Source: Keguizhuia sedimenti (GTDB lineage: Bacteria > Pseudomonadota > Gammaproteobacteria > Burkholderiales > Burkholderiaceae_D). Taken from it: DNA of 64,000 nucleotides. The translations under genes and the position numbers were made by a program. Under the pieces are notes generated by a model, which saw only the letters and a program-made list of their open reading frames with translations, ran no database searches and was not told the origin of the DNA. Of the stretch, positions 42,291-51,956 are shown in pieces (position 1 is the first letter of the stretch; the number at the start of each line of letters is the position of its first letter). The stretch is taken from contig JAUYVH010000006.1 in NCBI GenBank assembly GCA_030715135.1, positions 125,804 to 189,803 of the forward strand. The letters run 5' to 3'.

Positions 42291-44639
42291 TCAGGATTTC
42301 AATTTTGCAAATGCCGCCGCCATTGCATTATTGGCAACCGGCTGACGCGATTGTTGCTGCTGATGCTGGGACAGGCGCCGCGCATCGTTGCGGTCACCGC
42401 GCTGTTCGGGCTTCGTTCCCGGCGCGGGTGCGCTATCGGTAAGGCGCATGGTTAGGGCAATGCGCTTGCGCTTTGGGTCAACTTCCAGCACTTTCACTTT
42501 CACCACTTGACCGGCCTTGACTACAGTATGGGGGTCTTTGACGAAAGTACTGGACAATGCCGAAATATGCACCAGGCCATCCTGATGCACGCCGATGTCG
42601 ACGAATGCGCCGAATGCCGCCACGTTGGTGACTACGCCCTCCAGGATCATGTCGGGACGCAGATCGCTGATTTCTTCGACGCCTTCCTTGAAGGTGGCTG
42701 TGGTGAATTCAGGACGGGGGTCACGGCCCGGTTTTTCCAGTTCCTTCAGGATATCGGTAATCGTCGGCACGCCGAACTTTTCGTCCGCATATTTGGCCGG
42801 ATTGATTGACTTGAGCAACTTGCCGTCGCCGATGACGGTTTTGACATCCTTCTTGATGTCGGCAAGAATTTTTTCGACCAAAGGATAGGATTCCGGATGC
42901 ACTGCAGAAGCGTCGAGCGGATTGTCGCTGGCCATCACGCGCAAGAAGCCTGCAGCCTGCTCGAAGGTCTTGTCGCCCAGGCGCGGCACGGCACGAAGGG
43001 CTTCGCGCGACGTGAACATGCCCTTCATGTCGCGATAGTTGACGATGCTCTGTGCCACGCTGGCGTTCAGACCCGAAACGCGGGCCAGCAGCGGAGCGGA
43101 TGCGGTATTGACATCGACGCCGACGGCATTGACGCAATCTTCTACGACCGCATCAAGGGAGCGGGCCAGTTGCGACTGGCCGACATCGTGCTGGTACTGG
43201 CCCACGCCAATCGATTTCGGATCGATTTTTACCAGTTCGGCCAACGGGTCTTGCAGGCGGCGTGCAATAGATACCGCGCCGCGTAGCGACACATCCAGTT
43301 CCGGCAACTCGCGCGAGGCAAATTCCGACGCAGAATAGACCGATGCGCCTGCTTCCGAGACAACGATCTTGGTAAGCTTCGCTTCCGGGAAGCGCTTGAT
43401 CAGATCCTGCGCCAGCTTGTCGGTCTCGCGCGAGGCTGTGCCGTTGCCAATCGAAATCAATGAAACATTATGCTTTTGTGCCAGCAGTGCCAGCGTATGC
43501 AGGGAGCCTTCCCAGTCGTTGCGCGGCGCGTGCGGATAAATTGTCGCGGTGTCCATCACTTTTCCGGTGGCATCCACGATGGCTACCTTGACTCCGGTGC
43601 GCAAACCCGGGTCAAGCCCCATGGTTGCACGCGGTCCAGCAGGTGCAGCCAACAGCAAGTCTTTCAGATTGCGCGCGAATACATTGATCGCTTCGGTTTC
43701 CGCCTTGTCGCGCAGCGTCGACATCAATTCCGTTTCCAGGTGCATGAAGATCTTGACCCGCCACGTCCATCGCACGGTATCCAGCAGCCATCTGTCGGCA
43801 GGGCGGTTTTTATTGCTGATGCCAAAGCGCGATGCAATGCGTGCTTCGCAGAGATTGTGCGGCGCATCCCATTTCGGTTTTTCCTCTTCGGAGTCAAGGC
43901 GAAGCGCCACATTCAAGACTTCCTCGCGCCGGCCGCGGAACAGCGCGAGTGCGCGGTGCGAAGGAATCGTGCCAATGGATTCGGAATAATCGAAGTAATC
44001 GGCAAATTTTTCGCCCGCTTCCTGTTTGCCTTCCACTACTTTCGATTCGACCACGCCATGCTCGCTCAGGTATTCACGCAAGGATTGCAGCAGCGTCGCA
44101 TCTTCGGCGAAACGCTCCATCAGTATCTGGCGCGCGCCTTCCAGCGCAGCTTTGGCGTCCGGCACGCCAGGATTGTCGCCATTGGCGGTAGAGAATGCCG
44201 GCTTGGTGTATTTCGCCGCTTCTTCTTCCGGATTCAGGGAAGGGTTGCCCAGCAAAGCGTCCGCAAGTTCAGTCAATCCTGCTTCTGCGGCAATCTGAGC
44301 CTTGGTGCGGCGCTTGGGTTTGTATGGAAGATACAAGTCTTCCAGCCGGGTTTTGTCTTCGGCATGCGTGATGGCGTCGAGCAGCTCGGGCGTCATCTTG
44401 CCTTGCTCTTCAATGGACGCAATGATGGCGGCGCGGCGGTCTTCCAGCTCGCGCAGATACCGCAGCCTTTCTTCCAGCAAGCGCAGCTGCACGTCGTCCA
44501 ATCCTCCTGTGGCCTCCTTGCGGTAACGGGCGATGAAGGGAACTGTTGCCCCCTCGTCCAGAAGGGCAATGGCGGCGGCAACTTGTACTGGTTTTGCCGC
44601 GAGTTCAGCGGCGAGGCGTTGTTCGATAGAGGGCAGCAT
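42291..44639 (-). CDS. tex: Tex-family S1 RNA-binding transcription accessory protein
   Basis: 782-aa conserved nucleic-acid-binding protein related to eukaryotic Spt6. Domains in order: Tex N-terminal helical region, a YqgF-like RNase H fold near 325-450 ([20 protein letters not shown]), helix-hairpin-helix repeats near 500-560 ([18 protein letters not shown]) and an S1 domain near 645-715 ([20 protein letters not shown]). The C-terminal tail is Gln/Arg/Ala-rich. It sits between prmC and grxD. Confidence 0.96.
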   Translation of the reverse strand: MLPSIEQRLAAELAAKPVQVAAAIALLDEGATVPFIARYRKEATGGLDDVQLRLLEERLRYLRELEDRRAAIIASIEEQGKMTPELLDAITHAEDKTRLEDLYLPYKPKRRTKAQIAAEAGLTELADALLGNPSLNPEEEAAKYTKPAFSTANGDNPGVPDAKAALEGARQILMERFAEDATLLQSLREYLSEHGVVESKVVEGKQEAGEKFADYFDYSESIGTIPSHRALALFRGRREEVLNVALRLDSEEEKPKWDAPHNLCEARIASRFGISNKNRPADRWLLDTVRWTWRVKIFMHLETELMSTLRDKAETEAINVFARNLKDLLLAAPAGPRATMGLDPGLRTGVKVAIVDATGKVMDTATIYPHAPRNDWEGSLHTLALLAQKHNVSLISIGNGTASRETDKLAQDLIKRFPEAKLTKIVVSEAGASVYSASEFASRELPELDVSLRGAVSIARRLQDPLAELVKIDPKSIGVGQYQHDVGQSQLARSLDAVVEDCVNAVGVDVNTASAPLLARVSGLNASVAQSIVNYRDMKGMFTSREALRAVPRLGDKTFEQAAGFLRVMASDNPLDASAVHPESYPLVEKILADIKKDVKTVIGDGKLLKSINPAKYADEKFGVPTITDILKELEKPGRDPRPEFTTATFKEGVEEISDLRPDMILEGVVTNVAAFGAFVDIGVHQDGLVHISALSSTFVKDPHTVVKAGQVVKVKVLEVDPKRKRIALTMRLTDSAPAPGTKPEQRGDRNDARRLSQHQQQQSRQPVANNAMAAAFAKLKS

Positions 44640-44821
44640 GGAAAATCAGAAAGAGACAAACAAGCGATGGATGATACGCAATTTATGCAAATGCGCCAGT
44701 CTTGACAAGGCGGTAAAAATCGACCGACGTACCTTCACGACAACAATAAATTATCTAAAAAGCATCAATGAATGCCGGGAGACGCCGCCCGCTTTTGAAT
44801 TACAGGCTACACGTCGATGCA

Positions 44822-45694
44822 TCAAGTGCACGCTTGAACAATGCTGGAAATCCTTCCGCCCGTTACCCGTTCGATGCCGGCCAGATCGGACCAGCTTCTT
44901 ACATCGTTAAACCCGCGCGCAGCAAGCAGGCTTCGTACGGAGCTTGCCTGGTTGTAGCCATGTTCCATCAACAGCCAGCCGCCTGGGGCCAGATGACGTG
45001 CCGCACCATCGGCAATCGTATTCAACGCAGTCAGTCCATCCGCATGATCTGTAAGCGCCGAGATGGGCTCGAAACGTAAGTCGCCTTGTGTTAAATGAAT
45101 ATCATGTTCGGGAATGTACGGAGGATTTGCAGCAATGACGTTAAAGCATTCGTTTGACAACGCGCTGTACCAGTCGCTTTGGATAAAGCGGACCTTAACA
45201 TCGTGTCGTTCGGCATTGCCACGTGCAATCGCCAATGCGGCAGAACTTTGGTCCAGTGCCGTCACGTTCGCGTCCGCGCGCGAATGCGCTACCGCAATGG
45301 CGATTGCTCCGGAACCAGTGCCCATGTCGAGCAAACTGCCATGAACAGGCAATTTTTCCAGTGCCAGCTCAACCAGCAATTCCGTGTCCGGCCTGGGAAT
45401 CAAGACATCCGGCGTGACGTGGAGCGGCAATCCGTAAAACTCGCGTTCGCCGACTATATAAGCAATCGGTTCGCCGGCGATACGCCGCTGAAACAAGCGC
45501 GATACCTGCTGCGCTTCAGTGTCCGTCAAGGCGCGGTGCGATTGGGTAATCAGCTGAGCGCGCGACAGCGACAGCGCATGCATCAGCAAGATGCGTACAT
45601 CCAACCGATCGATCGAGGTCAGGCTGAGGATGGTTTCGATCGCAGTGCCGGCTGTAATGGAAAATGCACCATCTTGCGCAGCAGATTTACTCAT
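44822..45694 (-). CDS. prmC: Peptide chain release factor N5-glutamine methyltransferase
   Basis: Methylates the GGQ glutamine of release factors, including PrfA encoded 700 bp upstream. About 290 aa. SAM-binding LLDMGTGSGAIAIAVAHSR and the catalytic NPPY in VIAANPPYIPEHD are present. The ATG at 45694 (MSKSAAQDGAF) is preferred over a start ten codons upstream. dsbB lies between it and prfA. Confidence 0.95.
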   Translation of the reverse strand: MSKSAAQDGAFSITAGTAIETILSLTSIDRLDVRILLMHALSLSRAQLITQSHRALTDTEAQQVSRLFQRRIAGEPIAYIVGEREFYGLPLHVTPDVLIPRPDTELLVELALEKLPVHGSLLDMGTGSGAIAIAVAHSRADANVTALDQSSAALAIARGNAERHDVKVRFIQSDWYSALSNECFNVIAANPPYIPEHDIHLTQGDLRFEPISALTDHADGLTALNTIADGAARHLAPGGWLLMEHGYNQASSVRSLLAARGFNDVRSWSDLAGIERVTGGRISSIVQACT

Positions 45695-45748
45695 GTAAGT
45701 TACTGGTGAAGGTATGTTTCGCATTGATGCGCGAAGATAGAGAGCGAC

Positions 45749-46240
45749 TCATTTCCGGCGCCTCAAAGCCGTCCAGAGCAAGATCAGTGCAAATGCCGCG
45801 AACCAGATCAATGCCCATAGCGGAATGGACAAGCCGAAAACCGGCGGATAGTCAGTCGTACATAATCCATCGGCCTTGAATAAAAAAGGCATCAATTTTG
45901 CCGTTGGGATCGTATTGAGCGAGGTCTCCAAAGGGTCGATGCCGCATGAAGTGGCAGGATTGGCCTTTATCCAGAGATGCCGGCCTGCTACCGATGCGCC
46001 GGCAAGCGCGGCAAGCGCTGCAATGCCTGCGCCAATGCGCGTTACGCTATGCGGCAAGAGGGCGGCGATCAGGCTGGCGAGGGCGACTGCGGCAAAGGCA
46101 TAGCGCTGGATGACGCACAACGGGCAGGGCAGCATATTTTCGACATGCTGCAGATAAAGTCCCACGCTTAGCAGTCCAAGCGACGCCAGGCCAACGGCGA
46201 TTAATACGACTTTTTTTGTGTTCATATTGCGATCGTTCAT
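45749..46240 (-). CDS. dsbB: Disulfide bond formation protein B
   Basis: Four-helix membrane protein that reoxidises DsbA and passes electrons to quinone. 163 aa. The redox pairs are CPLC in MLPCPLCVIQRYAF and the periplasmic-loop cysteines near SCGIDP and DGLCTTDYP. Start at 46240 or the ATG five codons on (46225, MNTKK). Its insertion between prfA and prmC breaks the otherwise conserved hemA-prfA-prmC order. The DsbC-like gene at 51957 is a related periplasmic function. Confidence 0.94.
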   Translation of the reverse strand: MNDRNMNTKKVVLIAVGLASLGLLSVGLYLQHVENMLPCPLCVIQRYAFAAVALASLIAALLPHSVTRIGAGIAALAALAGASVAGRHLWIKANPATSCGIDPLETSLNTIPTAKLMPFLFKADGLCTTDYPPVFGLSIPLWALIWFAAFALILLWTALRRRK

Positions 46241-46355
46241 TTTGGTCGGCTATCAAAAGAATTGCGGGTTGCAGGTATGGCAAAGTTTACTTGATGCTTC
46301 TGCGGACCTGTATTTCTTTTGTTTCAAAATGCCACCTGTTCTTTGTCGAGGTGCA

Positions 46356-47438
46356 CTACGTCTCATCACCCAGCGCCGCCAGCAATTCGGCCTGGTGTTC
46401 GGCCATCAAGGCATTGGTTAATTCCGCCAAGTCGCCATCCATGATGAAATCAAGCTTATACAAGGTCAGGTTGATGCGATGGTCAGTCATGCGCCCCTGC
46501 GGGAAATTATAGGTGCGGATGCGTTCGCTGCGGTCTCCGGAGCCGATCAGGGATTTGCGCGTGGCAGCTTCTTTCGACTGTTGCTCGCGCATTTGAATAT
46601 CCTTGATGCGTGCGGCCAGTACCTTCATTGCCTGCGCCTTGTTCTTGTGCTGACTGCGGTCGTCCTGGCATTCCACGACGATGCCCGTCGGAAGGTGCGT
46701 GAGGCGGACCGCGGAATCCGTCTTGTTGATGTGCTGTCCGCCCGCGCCGGAAGCCCGGAAGGTATCGATGCGCAAGTCGGCAGGGTTGATGTTGACGTCT
46801 TCGACTTCATCTGCTTCCGGCATGACCGCAACAGTGCAGGCAGAGGTGTGGATGCGTCCCTGGGTTTCCGTGGCCGGAACGCGCTGCACGCGATGGCCGC
46901 CCGATTCGAACTTCAGTTTCGAATACGCGCCGAATCCGATGATGCGTGCGATCACCTCCTTGTAGCCGCCGATTTCCGACGGGGATTCCGAGATGATTTC
47001 CACCTGCCAGCGATTGCGTTCGGCAAAGCGAACGTACATGCGTAACAGGTCTCCGGCAAACAATGCAGCCTCGTCGCCGCCCGTGCCGGCACGAATTTCC
47101 AGGAATATATTGCGCTCGTCATTGGGATCTTTGGGAAGCAGCATTTTCTGCAAGTCCTGCTCCAATTGCTCTATGCGGCTTTGAGAGGATGCGATTTCTT
47201 CCTGTGCGAATTCCTTCATGTCCGGGTCTGATAGCAATTCCTGCGCCGTCTGCACATCATGGGCGGCCTGAGTATAGGTCTTATACAAGGCTACCAAAGG
47301 TTCCAGTTCGGAATGCTCGCGGGTTAATTTGCGATATTGATCGATATTTGCAGTAGCGTTTTCCTGCATCAATAAATTGTTGACCTCTTCCAGCCTGTCG
47401 GCGAGTTGGTCTAGTTTGGCGAGCATGGACGGTTTCAT
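46356..47438 (-). CDS. prfA: Peptide chain release factor 1
   Basis: Terminates translation at UAA and UAG. 360 aa, full length. The codon-recognition tripeptide PAT lies in [11 protein letters not shown] and the peptidyl-hydrolysis GGQ in [15 protein letters not shown], the Gln being the substrate of PrmC. RF1 rather than RF2, since there is no programmed frameshift and PAT (not SPF) is present. Follows hemA by 101 nt. Confidence 0.98.
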   Translation of the reverse strand: MKPSMLAKLDQLADRLEEVNNLLMQENATANIDQYRKLTREHSELEPLVALYKTYTQAAHDVQTAQELLSDPDMKEFAQEEIASSQSRIEQLEQDLQKMLLPKDPNDERNIFLEIRAGTGGDEAALFAGDLLRMYVRFAERNRWQVEIISESPSEIGGYKEVIARIIGFGAYSKLKFESGGHRVQRVPATETQGRIHTSACTVAVMPEADEVEDVNINPADLRIDTFRASGAGGQHINKTDSAVRLTHLPTGIVVECQDDRSQHKNKAQAMKVLAARIKDIQMREQQSKEAATRKSLIGSGDRSERIRTYNFPQGRMTDHRINLTLYKLDFIMDGDLAELTNALMAEHQAELLAALGDET

Positions 47439-47539
47439 GGCAGCTTGTATCGCAATAATCCGGGGTAATCAGTAGGTGGATAATGCGCTGTTCGGACCGG
47501 AAAGACTTCGGCGCGAAAGCGGCAGAGTGTTTAGCGCAG

Positions 47540-48817
47540 CTAGCGCTTGGTGCGAAATAGCTGGGGAAGCAGGGCAGCCAGGCGAGCGCGTTCGTCGCCT
47601 TGCGCAAGGTGCAGCGCCTGTTGCGGGCCGTGCAGGAATTTGGCGGTCAAACCTTTTGAAAGAGCCTCAAGAACAGTGTCGATGTCCTCGCCGCGTGCAA
47701 GCAATTTGCGGGCGCGTTCCACTTCGGCTAAGCGCATGCTTTCGCTGGTTTCATGCAGTTCCTGGATCAGGGGCACCATATTGCGGCTTTCGACCCAATG
47801 CATGAACGCTTGCACCCGCGTCTCGATGATGGCTTCGGCCTGCGCCACGGCGGCTTGACGATTCTCGATTCCGCTTTGCACGGCAGCACCCAGGTCGTCT
47901 ACGGAGTACAGGAACACATCGTTGAGGCGGCCCACTTCCGCTTCAATGTCGCGAGGCACTGCGAGATCGAGCATGAACATCGGCTTGTGGCGCCGTGCTT
48001 TGATGGCGCGCTCGACCAGGCCAAGTCCGATGATAGGCAGCGAGGAAGCGGTGCTCGAGATAACGATGTCGAATGTCGCAAGTTGCTCCGGCAGGTCTGC
48101 CAGGCGAATGGCGCGGCCACTGAATCGATGCGCCAACAATTCGCCGCGTTCCAGCGTACGGTTGGCAATGGTCAGAGACTGCGGATTTTGCGCGCTGAAA
48201 TGCGTTGCGCATAATTCGATCATCTCGCCAGCACCGATGAAAAGGACATTTTGCTCGGAAATCTTCTCAAAAATTCTTTGAGACAACCGCACCGCCGCCG
48301 CCGCCATGGATACACTGTGCGCGCCGATTTCCGTGGTGCTGCGCACTTCTTTTGCAACTGCAAAGGTGCGCTGGAAAAGCTGATGCAGATAGGTACCCAA
48401 TCCGCCGGCTGCTTCTGCCTGGCGTACGGCATCCTTCATTTGGCCCAAAATTTGCGGTTCGCCCAGGACCATTGAATCCAGGCCTGATGCTACCCGGAAA
48501 ACATGGCGTACCGCGTTATCTTGCGGCAGCGTGTAAAGATAAGGTCTTAGTTCGGAATAAGGCAGTTTGTGATAATTCGCGAGGAAGTGCGCTGTCGCAT
48601 CAATTCCGTCAGTCATACTGCCGGCTGCGTATATCTCAGTGCGGTTGCAGGTAGAAAGAATGGCTGCTTCGCTTGTTTTGACAGCGGATAAATTTCCGCC
48701 AAACCAGGCACGTGCCGCAGCGACGGCTTGACCAATTTGGTCAGCCGGGAATGCCACCTTCTCGCGTAATGAAACCGGCGCGGTGGTATGGTTGAGCCCG
48801 ACGGCAAGCAGTTGCAT
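47540..48817 (-). CDS. hemA: Glutamyl-tRNA reductase
   Basis: First step of C5 heme synthesis, glutamyl-tRNA to glutamate-1-semialdehyde. 425 aa. The active-site Cys is in [11 protein letters not shown] (near residue 57), the NADPH-binding [16 protein letters not shown] near 185, and a C-terminal dimerisation helix. Heads the minus-strand run hemA-prfA-dsbB-prmC. Confidence 0.97.
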   Translation of the reverse strand: MQLLAVGLNHTTAPVSLREKVAFPADQIGQAVAAARAWFGGNLSAVKTSEAAILSTCNRTEIYAAGSMTDGIDATAHFLANYHKLPYSELRPYLYTLPQDNAVRHVFRVASGLDSMVLGEPQILGQMKDAVRQAEAAGGLGTYLHQLFQRTFAVAKEVRSTTEIGAHSVSMAAAAVRLSQRIFEKISEQNVLFIGAGEMIELCATHFSAQNPQSLTIANRTLERGELLAHRFSGRAIRLADLPEQLATFDIVISSTASSLPIIGLGLVERAIKARRHKPMFMLDLAVPRDIEAEVGRLNDVFLYSVDDLGAAVQSGIENRQAAVAQAEAIIETRVQAFMHWVESRNMVPLIQELHETSESMRLAEVERARKLLARGEDIDTVLEALSKGLTAKFLHGPQQALHLAQGDERARLAALLPQLFRTKR

Positions 48818-48852
48818 TCGAGTCTATTCAGGTTCGCCTATTCACAGGCGCT

Positions 48853-48858
48853 ATTATA
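48853..48858 (-). promoter_or_regulatory. hemA: Putative -10 box of the hemA promoter
   Basis: TATAAT on the minus strand, 35 nt before the hemA ATG, in the context cgcTATAATagc. No good -35 hexamer is seen 16-18 nt upstream. Confidence 0.4.
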
Positions 48859-49000
48859 GCGTGATGCCTTTTATGCCGCGGAGCATGATGCGGTCTTGCA
48901 CGAGGAAAACCACATTAAAAGCGATTTGTTGTGATTTTAAAAACAGAAGTGGCTGAAAGAGCGGAAGTTTTAAGGAGCAGTCAAACTTATCGGGAAAATT

Positions 49001-49690
49001 TTATTCAGTAAGTTGTTCGAGTTTATAGCCGTAGCTATACACTGGAGCAAGACGGTAACCGTTTTCCGGACGCAGCTGCAACTTGCTGCGTACCCGCGAA
49101 ACATGCGTATCCATGGTGCGGGACGGAATTTCAACGTCACGCGACCAGACGGCTTCCAGAATGTAGGCGCGCGACAAGGGACGGCCAATATTGCGAAATA
49201 GCAGCAATGCAAGGTCGAATTCCTTTTGGGTCAGTTCGACGGCATTGCCCATCATTGCCAAACGATTGGTACGCGTTTCAAAAACATAATTTCCAAACTG
49301 CAGAGTTTCCCCAGTTTTTTGGGCCGGATAAGCCCGACGCAGCAAAGCATGAACTCTGGCGACCAGTTCTCCGCGGCGAATCGGTTTGATCATGTAATCA
49401 TCCGCGCCGGCAGCAAGACCGGCAACGATATCATCTTCACTGGAATGACTAGTCATGAAAAGGATGGGCAAAGTAGGAGTCAGCCGCTCCCTGGCCATTT
49501 TCAAGATTTCTACGCTGCTGATATCGGGCGTTTGCCAATGAATGATGAGCATGTCATAGCTTTCTCGCCGCAATTGGCTGAGCATTTCTTTTGCATTTGC
49601 AAAAGGATGGCATATATGGCTGGCACCATCCAAGACTTGGCATATTAAATCTGCTTGACAGCGGTCCTCATCAAGTACTGCGATTCTCAT
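49001..49690 (-). CDS. OmpR-family response regulator with non-canonical receiver
   Basis: 229 aa: a receiver domain (1-118) and a winged-helix DNA-binding domain (about 130-225, with VELTQKEFDLALLLFRN and RTMDTHVSRVRSKLQL). The acidic pocket (LDED, residues 6-9), Thr80 and Lys102 are conserved. The residue where the phospho-accepting Asp is expected is His51, in MLIIHWQTPDISS. Classical Asp phosphorylation is therefore unlikely, and it may work constitutively or through another signal. No sensor kinase is adjacent. It ends 183 nt from hemA on the same strand and is the first gene of its own unit. Confidence 0.88.
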   Translation of the reverse strand: MRIAVLDEDRCQADLICQVLDGASHICHPFANAKEMLSQLRRESYDMLIIHWQTPDISSVEILKMARERLTPTLPILFMTSHSSEDDIVAGLAAGADDYMIKPIRRGELVARVHALLRRAYPAQKTGETLQFGNYVFETRTNRLAMMGNAVELTQKEFDLALLLFRNIGRPLSRAYILEAVWSRDVEIPSRTMDTHVSRVRSKLQLRPENGYRLAPVYSYGYKLEQLTE

Positions 49691-50010
49691 GGGATTTACA
49701 CAATATCGTGAGACTACGTTGGTCGAAGGTGGCCTAATCTAGAAAGCTTATGCAAGAAGAGAAGATGTGTTGCCAAATGAATATGTTTTGCGGATTAATG
49801 CAGTTATGTATTGGGTTCTTAACTCGTATTGATTAAATGCACTAAAGGAATTGTCGCAATTTACTCTCTCATAACAAATCTTTCATCCCATAAATCAGGT
49901 AGATTTTGTTAAATATTTGTATTCTATAATTTAACATTGTAACTAAGCGGCGCATATCAATTTGCCGCTGCCTGCTCTAAGATTCGGTTTTTCTTTATTT
50001 ATCTGAAATT
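49691..50010. other. AT-rich divergent intergenic region
   Basis: 320 nt without a gene between the atypical response regulator and the ABM-domain gene. It holds a TATAAT at 49925-49930 (plus strand, no well-spaced -35) and a 6-bp inverted repeat AGCGGC / GCCGCT at 49946-49969, which would form a hairpin in the 5' leader of the plus-strand gene. The region is markedly more AT-rich than its surroundings. Confidence 0.5.
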
Positions 50011-50310
50011 ATGATTCTCGAACTGGTCGATATCCGTATTCAAGCGGGCAAACAACAAGAATTTGATATTGCAATCGTAAAAGGATTGCAGCAAGTAATC
50101 AGCAAGGCGCGTGGTTATAAAGGCCATCAAGTCAATAAGGGCATTGAAACGCCGGAGCGGTATGTGCTGATGATTTATTGGGAAACACTTGAAAATCATA
50201 CCGTCGATTTTCGCCAGTCGCCTGCTTTTCAGGAGTGGCGGGCAATTGTCGGCCCCTATTTTGCAGTGCCGCCAACTGTTGAACATTTCAACCTGCTAGA
50301 GAAAACTTGA
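50011..50310 (+). CDS. Antibiotic biosynthesis monooxygenase (ABM) domain protein
   Basis: 99-aa single-domain protein with the dimeric ferredoxin-like ABM fold. It starts MILELVDIRIQAGKQQEF and has the VLMIYWETLENHTVDFRQS core seen in quinol monooxygenases and heme-degrading relatives. Substrate not predictable from sequence. Cytosolic, monocistronic; bounded downstream by a bidirectional terminator and a convergent tRNA gene. Confidence 0.82.
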   Translation: MILELVDIRIQAGKQQEFDIAIVKGLQQVISKARGYKGHQVNKGIETPERYVLMIYWETLENHTVDFRQSPAFQEWRAIVGPYFAVPPTVEHFNLLEKT

Positions 50311-50491
50311 ATTTAAAGCAAGGGGGAAACGTTTTGATTCATGCTGCCTTCTGCGCGGAGGTAGCGTGCAGCGGCGGGTATTATTCTTTGTTGGTAGCGG
50401 TCACATCAATAAAGTGCCGCAGTACTTTTGGTTTGCTTAGGCACGATATTCTCATCCCTAAACAGATCGCTTGATGGGTCGCGCCAATAAA

Positions 50492-50521
50492 AAAGGGTTA
50501 CAAGAAAACTTGTAACCCTTT
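50492..50521 (-). terminator. Terminator of tRNA-Phe (bidirectional)
   Basis: A perfect 13-bp stem AAAGGGTTACAAG / CTTGTAACCCTTT with an AAAA loop, flanked by an A-run on one side and TATTTTT on the other. On the minus strand it starts 10 nt after the tRNA-Phe CCA and is followed by T residues. On the plus strand it can end the ABM-gene transcript. Confidence 0.9.
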
Positions 50522-50530
50522 ATTTTTACT

Positions 50531-50606
50531 TGGTGGCCTGGGGCGGAATCGAACCACCGACACAAGGATTTTCAATCCTCTGCTCTACCAACTGAGCTAC
50601 CGGGCC
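50531..50606 (-). tRNA. tRNA-Phe (anticodon GAA)
   Basis: 76 nt with an encoded CCA. D-arm GCTC/GAGC, anticodon loop TTGAAAA with GAA, T-arm GGTGG-TTCGATT-CCGCC. The acceptor stem GGCCCGG / CCAGGCC has a C5-A68 mismatch at the fifth pair, and the anticodon stem opens with a G27-T43 wobble. Everything else is canonical, so it is probably functional. Confidence 0.97.
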
Positions 50607-50616
50607 AAGGGGCGTA

Positions 50617-50645
50617 AGTATAACAAAACATTTTGGATATGCAAA
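50617..50645 (-). promoter_or_regulatory. Promoter of tRNA-Phe
   Basis: On the minus strand TTTGCA (50645-50640) and TATACT (50622-50617) are separated by 17 nt and followed by TACGCCCC, a GC-rich discriminator typical of stringently controlled stable-RNA promoters. The distance to the tRNA 5' end is 10 nt. Confidence 0.6.
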
Positions 50646-50723
50646 CATTTGTTTAAGCGAATGCTGTTTAAGCCGCTATAATTTCAGGCAATCATTGTTT
50701 TGCTTTGATAAAGCAACCTTTTC

Positions 50724-51929
50724 ATGAATTCACATTGCGATGTCTGTGTTGTAGGAAACGGCGCGATTGGCAAAGTCACGGCCTTGGGGCTCGCTCAGGC
50801 AGGAGTCAAAACCAATTTATTGGTTCCATTCTCCGGTTCTCAGAATTCGATATCGCCGTCCAGGACAGCGGACTGGGACGTGCGCGTGTATGCATTGAAT
50901 CAAATCGCGCGCGATTTGCTTGCCGCAATCAAGGTATGGGATGCAATGGACGCCACGCGCATTGCTCCGGTAGATGCCATGATCGTAAATGGGGATGGCA
51001 AATCTCGGTCGGGCAAGCTGACGTTCGATGCGTATGGCGCGCGCGTCAAGGAATTGGCATGGATTGTTGAAGACGCTAATTTGAATCAAGCCTTGGATGC
51101 TGCATTGAAATTTGCGCCGAACCTTCACATTGTCGCAGGCAAGGCCGTAAAACTAAGCAGTGATAGCGATCGCGCAACGATTGAACTAGAAAGCGGAAGC
51201 CAAATACACGCTTCGCTTGTAGTCGGCGCGGATGGCGGACAATCATGGGTCCGGGGCCAATGTGGCATCGGCATTGATTACCGCCCCTATCATCAAAAAG
51301 CGATCGTCACGAACTTTTCCTGTGAAAAGCCGCATCATGGCGCTGCCTGGCAATGGTTTACGTCGCATTCGGGAATAATAGCCTTATTGCCCTTGCCAGG
51401 GCAGCGTATCTCACTGGTATGGTCCGCTCCGGAAAACTTGGCCGAAACGCTGATGCAGGAATCGCTGGATGGATTGGCTCGGCGCATTGAAGAATTACCG
51501 GGCCAGCCATTTGGGCGCCTGACGCCGTTGCAGCCGGAGGTGAAAAAATCCTTTCCGCTTGCATTGATCCGGCCGCATGCAATTACGGCGTCGCGTGTCG
51601 CATTGGTGGGGGACGCTGCACATGTGGTGCATCCTCTAGCGGGGCATGGGATGAATCTCGGTTTTGCCGACGTAAACGCATTGCTGCAGTTGATTAACGA
51701 ACATGGGCCGTCTGGCGATTATGGTGATGACCGCCTGCTTGGCCGCTATGCTCGGGCCCGCAAGGAAGATATCCTGTTGATGCAGTTGGCGACCGACGGC
51801 CTGGAACGCTTGTTCGCAACCGAATTGGAACCGGTAAGCTTCCTTAGGAATGCCGGATTGAACCTAATCGACAAATTCCCATTCATAAAAAGAAGACTTA
51901 TTTCTCATGCCCTGAGAGGGGCAAATTAA
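50724..51929 (+). CDS. UbiH/UbiF-family FAD-dependent hydroxylase
   Basis: 401-aa flavoprotein monooxygenase, probably hydroxylating the ubiquinone ring. FAD-binding VVGNGAIGKVTALGLAQAG at the N-terminus, the DG motif in VVGADGGQSWVRG near 170, and the second FAD motif ALVGDAAHVVHPLAGHGMNL near 293. Which ring position it acts on cannot be told from sequence. A TATAAT lies at 50677-50682 upstream. A DsbC-like gene follows 27 nt later. Confidence 0.9.
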   Translation: MNSHCDVCVVGNGAIGKVTALGLAQAGVKTNLLVPFSGSQNSISPSRTADWDVRVYALNQIARDLLAAIKVWDAMDATRIAPVDAMIVNGDGKSRSGKLTFDAYGARVKELAWIVEDANLNQALDAALKFAPNLHIVAGKAVKLSSDSDRATIELESGSQIHASLVVGADGGQSWVRGQCGIGIDYRPYHQKAIVTNFSCEKPHHGAAWQWFTSHSGIIALLPLPGQRISLVWSAPENLAETLMQESLDGLARRIEELPGQPFGRLTPLQPEVKKSFPLALIRPHAITASRVALVGDAAHVVHPLAGHGMNLGFADVNALLQLINEHGPSGDYGDDRLLGRYARARKEDILLMQLATDGLERLFATELEPVSFLRNAGLNLIDKFPFIKRRLISHALRGAN

Positions 51930-51956
51930 CATATTCCTTTCTACGGCTGACAATTT

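Noticed and set aside
43470..44705. 411-codon plus-strand open frame opposite tex
   Set aside because: Antisense shadow of the well-supported tex gene; low-complexity Phe/Arg/Cys-rich translation without family resemblance.
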